Source: Bacteroidota bacterium
GTDB lineage: Bacteria > Bacteroidota > Bacteroidia > Bacteroidales > UBA10428
NCBI GenBank assembly: GCA_017860375.1
Contig: JAGDMB010000072.1
Location: 1-9,058 of the forward strand
DNA: 9,058 nucleotides
Reading direction: 5' to 3'
The stretch's first letter is position 1. The number at the start of each line of letters is the position of its first letter. The notes beneath the pieces are model-generated. The model was not told where the DNA came from and made no database searches. It saw only the letters and a program-made list of their open reading frames with translations. A program made the translations under genes and the position numbers. Positions 6,664 through 9,058 of this stretch are shown here, in pieces.

Positions 6664-6750
6664 TCAGGTTTTCAATTAAAAATATATTCTCCTTCCGGGA
6701 TTATTCAATCCTGTCCGGTATCAGATACCTCGATTTAATCCTTACACAAG
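6664..6750 (-). other. Intercistronic spacer with small hairpins
   Basis: The spacer between the GH71/99-like and GH97 genes holds GGTATC and GATACC around one A (6717-6729). It also holds CCGG-GATT (6695-6702) facing AATC (6707-6710) and CCGG (6715-6718), with a CTGT bulge. The two structures overlap at 6717-6718. No T-run follows on the - strand, so they look more like RNA-processing or stability elements than a terminator. Confidence 0.4.
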
Positions 6751-7992
6751 CTACCTGACTGCCTTCAGGCTGTCAATAAGGTGAACGGCCTTGTCCGTCT
6801 GCAATGACACAAAATAATAGAATGCCTGGTCGAGCATCTTCTGTTCTTTCTGCTGTCCGGACAATTCTTTTCTGAGAACCTGCAGATCATATATTTTCTC
6901 GAGTTCCGGCTTTTGATAAGCCACACCGGTGAATTGCTGTACATGTTCAAGCATGGTATATTCGAATTCAAGGGTCGGTTCGATCATGGTCCCTTCACCG
7001 AAATCATTCCAGGTGATCAGCTGAAGGAAATCAACACTTGCTGTTTCTGCTTTCTGAAGGGTTGCCTGCATGGTTTCACCGTTTTTATGATCGATCTCCC
7101 ATCCCATGCCCGTACCCCAGCCTCCTTCTTGGTAGAAGTCTTTAAAACCAGGATATGCTCCTCCAATGAATACATCGAATGCATTCATCCCTGCATATTT
7201 CGTATCCAGGGAAGAATTATCCACCCAGATATACTCACCCGAAGAGGAAGGAGAGGTTTGATTTGACTTCCCGTTCAGCACCACAAAACAGGGCTCAGGC
7301 AAAAGAACCGAAAGGATCTCGGCCCACTCATCAGGCTCATGAAATTCTTCGGGGCCGAACACCAGCAACAAAGGTTTTTCATTTACCGTAATATAGGAAG
7401 GTTCTGAAAAATAATACTGTTCCATGTACAACATATCATCCTGTGCCCCGGCTATGCGATCAAAGTCAGGTTCGTCAGCCACTGCCGCCGTAATGGTTCG
7501 GTCCTCATATACGATGGCGAAATCCAGACCAACCTCATCCAACGCATTGATCAGGGCTTCTGAATTTGTCCGGATTGACTCATAGTCATTCCGGTCAGAA
7601 GAACCGTACCAGTCAATCAGTACTCCGTCAATGCCTGAATATTTCATCAATAGCAGGTGGTATTCCAGCACATCGGGATCTCTTGATGCATAGGGCCCTA
7701 TCAACGGATAAAACCAGGAAGCGATCTCCCGCTTTCCATCCTCATCAACAAGGTCAGGATTCATGGTACTCATCGTCCAGTGCATACCCCATTGGCCATT
7801 TGCTGACGTCTCTTTGGTCTCAAACCAGGGCATGTAATGCACCCAGGTGGGCACCGGATTGGTTTTCGGCACATCTACCGGGGCATACACCTTGACGGTA
7901 AATTCATCGCCGTTTGCCGGCGGATCTTCGCCGCAGGATCCCAGGCATGATAACACCAGCAATCCTGTGCCAATGGTTAAAAATCCTTTCAT
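6751..7992 (-). CDS. GH71/GH99-like glycoside hydrolase lipoprotein
   Basis: The 413-residue product begins MKGFLTIGTG and has a lipobox LGSC (Cys20), so it is a lipoprotein. The mature part reads as a single TIM barrel of the GH71/GH99-like type: WVHYMPWF (50-57) on the first strand, MHWTMSTMNP (70-79), GVLIDWYG (123-130), DFAIVYEDR (157-165), KPLLLVFGP (206-214) and ITWNDFGEGT (326-335). Glu333 in the last motif is the best candidate catalytic acid; GH99 enzymes carry a comparable WN-x-x-x-EGT motif. Known relatives include GH99 endo-alpha-mannosidases/mannanases and GH71 alpha-1,3-glucanases, and WbsX-like proteins share the fold. About 55 residues after the barrel are helical and charged (KPELEKIYDL onward). 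A purine-rich AGGAAAAGGG lies shortly before ATG 7992. It sits 31 bases after the SusD gene and so belongs to that operon. Hydrolase fold likely; substrate unknown. Confidence 0.8.
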   Translation of the reverse strand: MKGFLTIGTGLLVLSCLGSCGEDPPANGDEFTVKVYAPVDVPKTNPVPTWVHYMPWFETKETSANGQWGMHWTMSTMNPDLVDEDGKREIASWFYPLIGPYASRDPDVLEYHLLLMKYSGIDGVLIDWYGSSDRNDYESIRTNSEALINALDEVGLDFAIVYEDRTITAAVADEPDFDRIAGAQDDMLYMEQYYFSEPSYITVNEKPLLLVFGPEEFHEPDEWAEILSVLLPEPCFVVLNGKSNQTSPSSSGEYIWVDNSSLDTKYAGMNAFDVFIGGAYPGFKDFYQEGGWGTGMGWEIDHKNGETMQATLQKAETASVDFLQLITWNDFGEGTMIEPTLEFEYTMLEHVQQFTGVAYQKPELEKIYDLQVLRKELSGQQKEQKMLDQAFYYFVSLQTDKAVHLIDSLKAVR

Positions 7993-8023
7993 GGATTACC
8001 CTTTTCCTGCAAACCTCATCTGT

Positions 8024-9058
8024 TTAGTATCCATAATTCTGCTCCAGCAAAGGATTCTTCACGATTTCCGTTTCGGGGATAGGGAATACACAGGTATAAG
8101 GTTCTGTGGCAGGAGTCACCCAGCTGGCTTTGAAATAGTCACCCGAACGGATATTGTCCGTACGACGGTGTCCCTCGAAAACAAATTCCCGCATCAATTC
8201 ATCATCGAGGAATTCCAGGTCGACTGTCTCCGGTGTTTCCATACCGGCCCGGGTCCTTATCTGGGCCATCAGGGGTCTTGCCAGTGCCGGTGTACCGAGC
8301 CTTATAAGGCATTCAGCCTTCATAAGCAGCACTTCGGCATACCGCATGACAACCCAGTCGTGGTCTCTTTCCCATACCTCGTCGAGTTTCACTTCGTATT
8401 TATTCAGGCGGACGCCCTCGTTCTGTTCAGCGGCTACAAAATTGACGATCTGCTCGGTATAGATCAGCGGATTGCCATTGCTCATCAATACAACGGAACC
8501 GGTTGACAGGTTAATCTGTTCACCTTCGAGCATGGACTTTTTCCGGACATCCTTATCGTCAAACGATGACCACAGACCTGGCTGTCCACAAATGCCGTTT
8601 GCGCTCCACTGCCATTGACCGGTGGGTGAAAAAGCCAGGCGCTGGTTATAATGGTACGACATGGAATTCAGGTAATTTCCCAGTGTATTTTCCTTATGAT
8701 CGTAAGGAATGGCAAAAATAATCTCTCCGGAAAACTGGTTTTCGGTAAGAAAATTGGCAAAATAATCCGTTTCCAGCGAATAGCCGGTAACTTTGTCACA
8801 GGCATCGATACAGTCCTGCCAGCGGGGAGTGCCGGGTGTTTTTCCATTGGCATCCACAACGGAAGTAAATACTTCTGCATTGAGATACAACCGGGCAAGG
8901 AGGGTATATCCGACGTTACGGGTAAACCTGCCATAGATAATGTTTTCAGGCAGTTTGTCCAAAATGTCAAGCAGTTCGGATTCAACAAAAGCAAACACTT
9001 CAGCCCTTGGTGATGTAGCGGGCTGCGTGGTATCACCAAAATCAACAACCAGGGGCAC
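8024..9058 (-). CDS. RagB/SusD-family glycan-binding protein, 5' end missing
   Basis: These are the last 344 residues of a SusD-like outer-membrane protein, which sits on the cell surface over a TonB-dependent SusC porin and captures glycans. The C-terminal signature is clear: VMRYAEVLLMKAECLIRLG followed by IRTRAGM, then MREFVFEGHRRTDNIRSGDYF (the family's ERR-x-EL-x-x-EG-x-R-x-x-D-x-x-R-x-G region), and finally IPETEIVKNPLLEQNYGY, the usual ending. Helical TPR-like segments are visible near the visible N-terminal end (FVESELLDILDKLP; YTLLARLYLNAE). The reading frame is open to the right edge; the GTG at 9056-9058 is just an internal Val codon, and the signal peptide, lipobox and roughly a third of the protein lie outside. 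It is the most upstream visible gene of the utilization locus, with the hydrolases 31 bases downstream. Ligand not predictable. Confidence 0.95.
   Translation of the reverse strand: MPLVVDFGDTTQPATSPRAEVFAFVESELLDILDKLPENIIYGRFTRNVGYTLLARLYLNAEVFTSVVDANGKTPGTPRWQDCIDACDKVTGYSLETDYFANFLTENQFSGEIIFAIPYDHKENTLGNYLNSMSYHYNQRLAFSPTGQWQWSANGICGQPGLWSSFDDKDVRKKSMLEGEQINLSTGSVVLMSNGNPLIYTEQIVNFVAAEQNEGVRLNKYEVKLDEVWERDHDWVVMRYAEVLLMKAECLIRLGTPALARPLMAQIRTRAGMETPETVDLEFLDDELMREFVFEGHRRTDNIRSGDYFKASWVTPATEPYTCVFPIPETEIVKNPLLEQNYGY

Noticed and set aside
9056..9058. GTG as the start of the SusD-like gene
   Set aside because: It is at the window edge, lacks a signal peptide and lipobox, and the family is longer; it is an internal Val codon of a truncated gene.

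Overview
The window looks like a Bacteroidota chromosome, most likely Bacteroidales/Marinilabiliales-like. The grounds are a SusD-family protein leading a lipoprotein-rich carbohydrate operon, a GH97 enzyme of the SusB type, permissive lipoboxes, AT-rich intergenic DNA around roughly balanced-GC genes, and mostly absent Shine-Dalgarno sequences. There are five protein-coding genes, one cut by the right edge. I see no tRNA, rRNA, insertion sequence, integrase or CRISPR array.

Left region (1-583): no convincing gene. It holds a helically phased array of TATCCATT repeats (10-115), two mutually exclusive RNA stems (137-199), a small hairpin (259-280) and a nested inverted repeat (479-525). This is the least explained part of the window. 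It is followed on the + strand by a secreted lipoprotein (584-1417) with an N-terminal Ig-like (ASH/HYDIN-type) domain and a second, unassigned beta-rich domain.

Middle (1418-4653): the lipoprotein gene converges on nrdJ, the adenosylcobalamin-dependent class II ribonucleotide reductase, on the - strand (1588-4194). Between them lie a GC-rich nested palindrome (1435-1508) that resembles a dispersed intergenic repeat and a hairpin that can terminate transcription in both directions (1521-1551). Upstream of nrdJ is a 459-base AT-rich spacer with two hairpins and no recognisable cobalamin riboswitch.

Right region (4654-9058, - strand): the distal end of a polysaccharide utilization locus, in transcription order a RagB/SusD-family glycan-binding protein (5' end outside the window), a GH71/GH99-like lipoprotein and a GH97 lipoprotein. 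Spacings of 31 and 87 bases suggest one transcript. The GH97 has three glutamates at exactly the spacing of the inverting SusB enzyme. A plausible division of labour is that the SusCD pair binds and imports a glycan, the GH71/99-like enzyme cuts it, and GH97 releases alpha-linked glucose; the substrate cannot be read from sequence alone. A TonB-dependent SusC homologue is expected just beyond the right edge.

No wholly new system is demonstrated. The best leads are the structured leader region at 1-583, the palindromic element at 1435-1508 and the unusual GH71/99 plus GH97 pairing.
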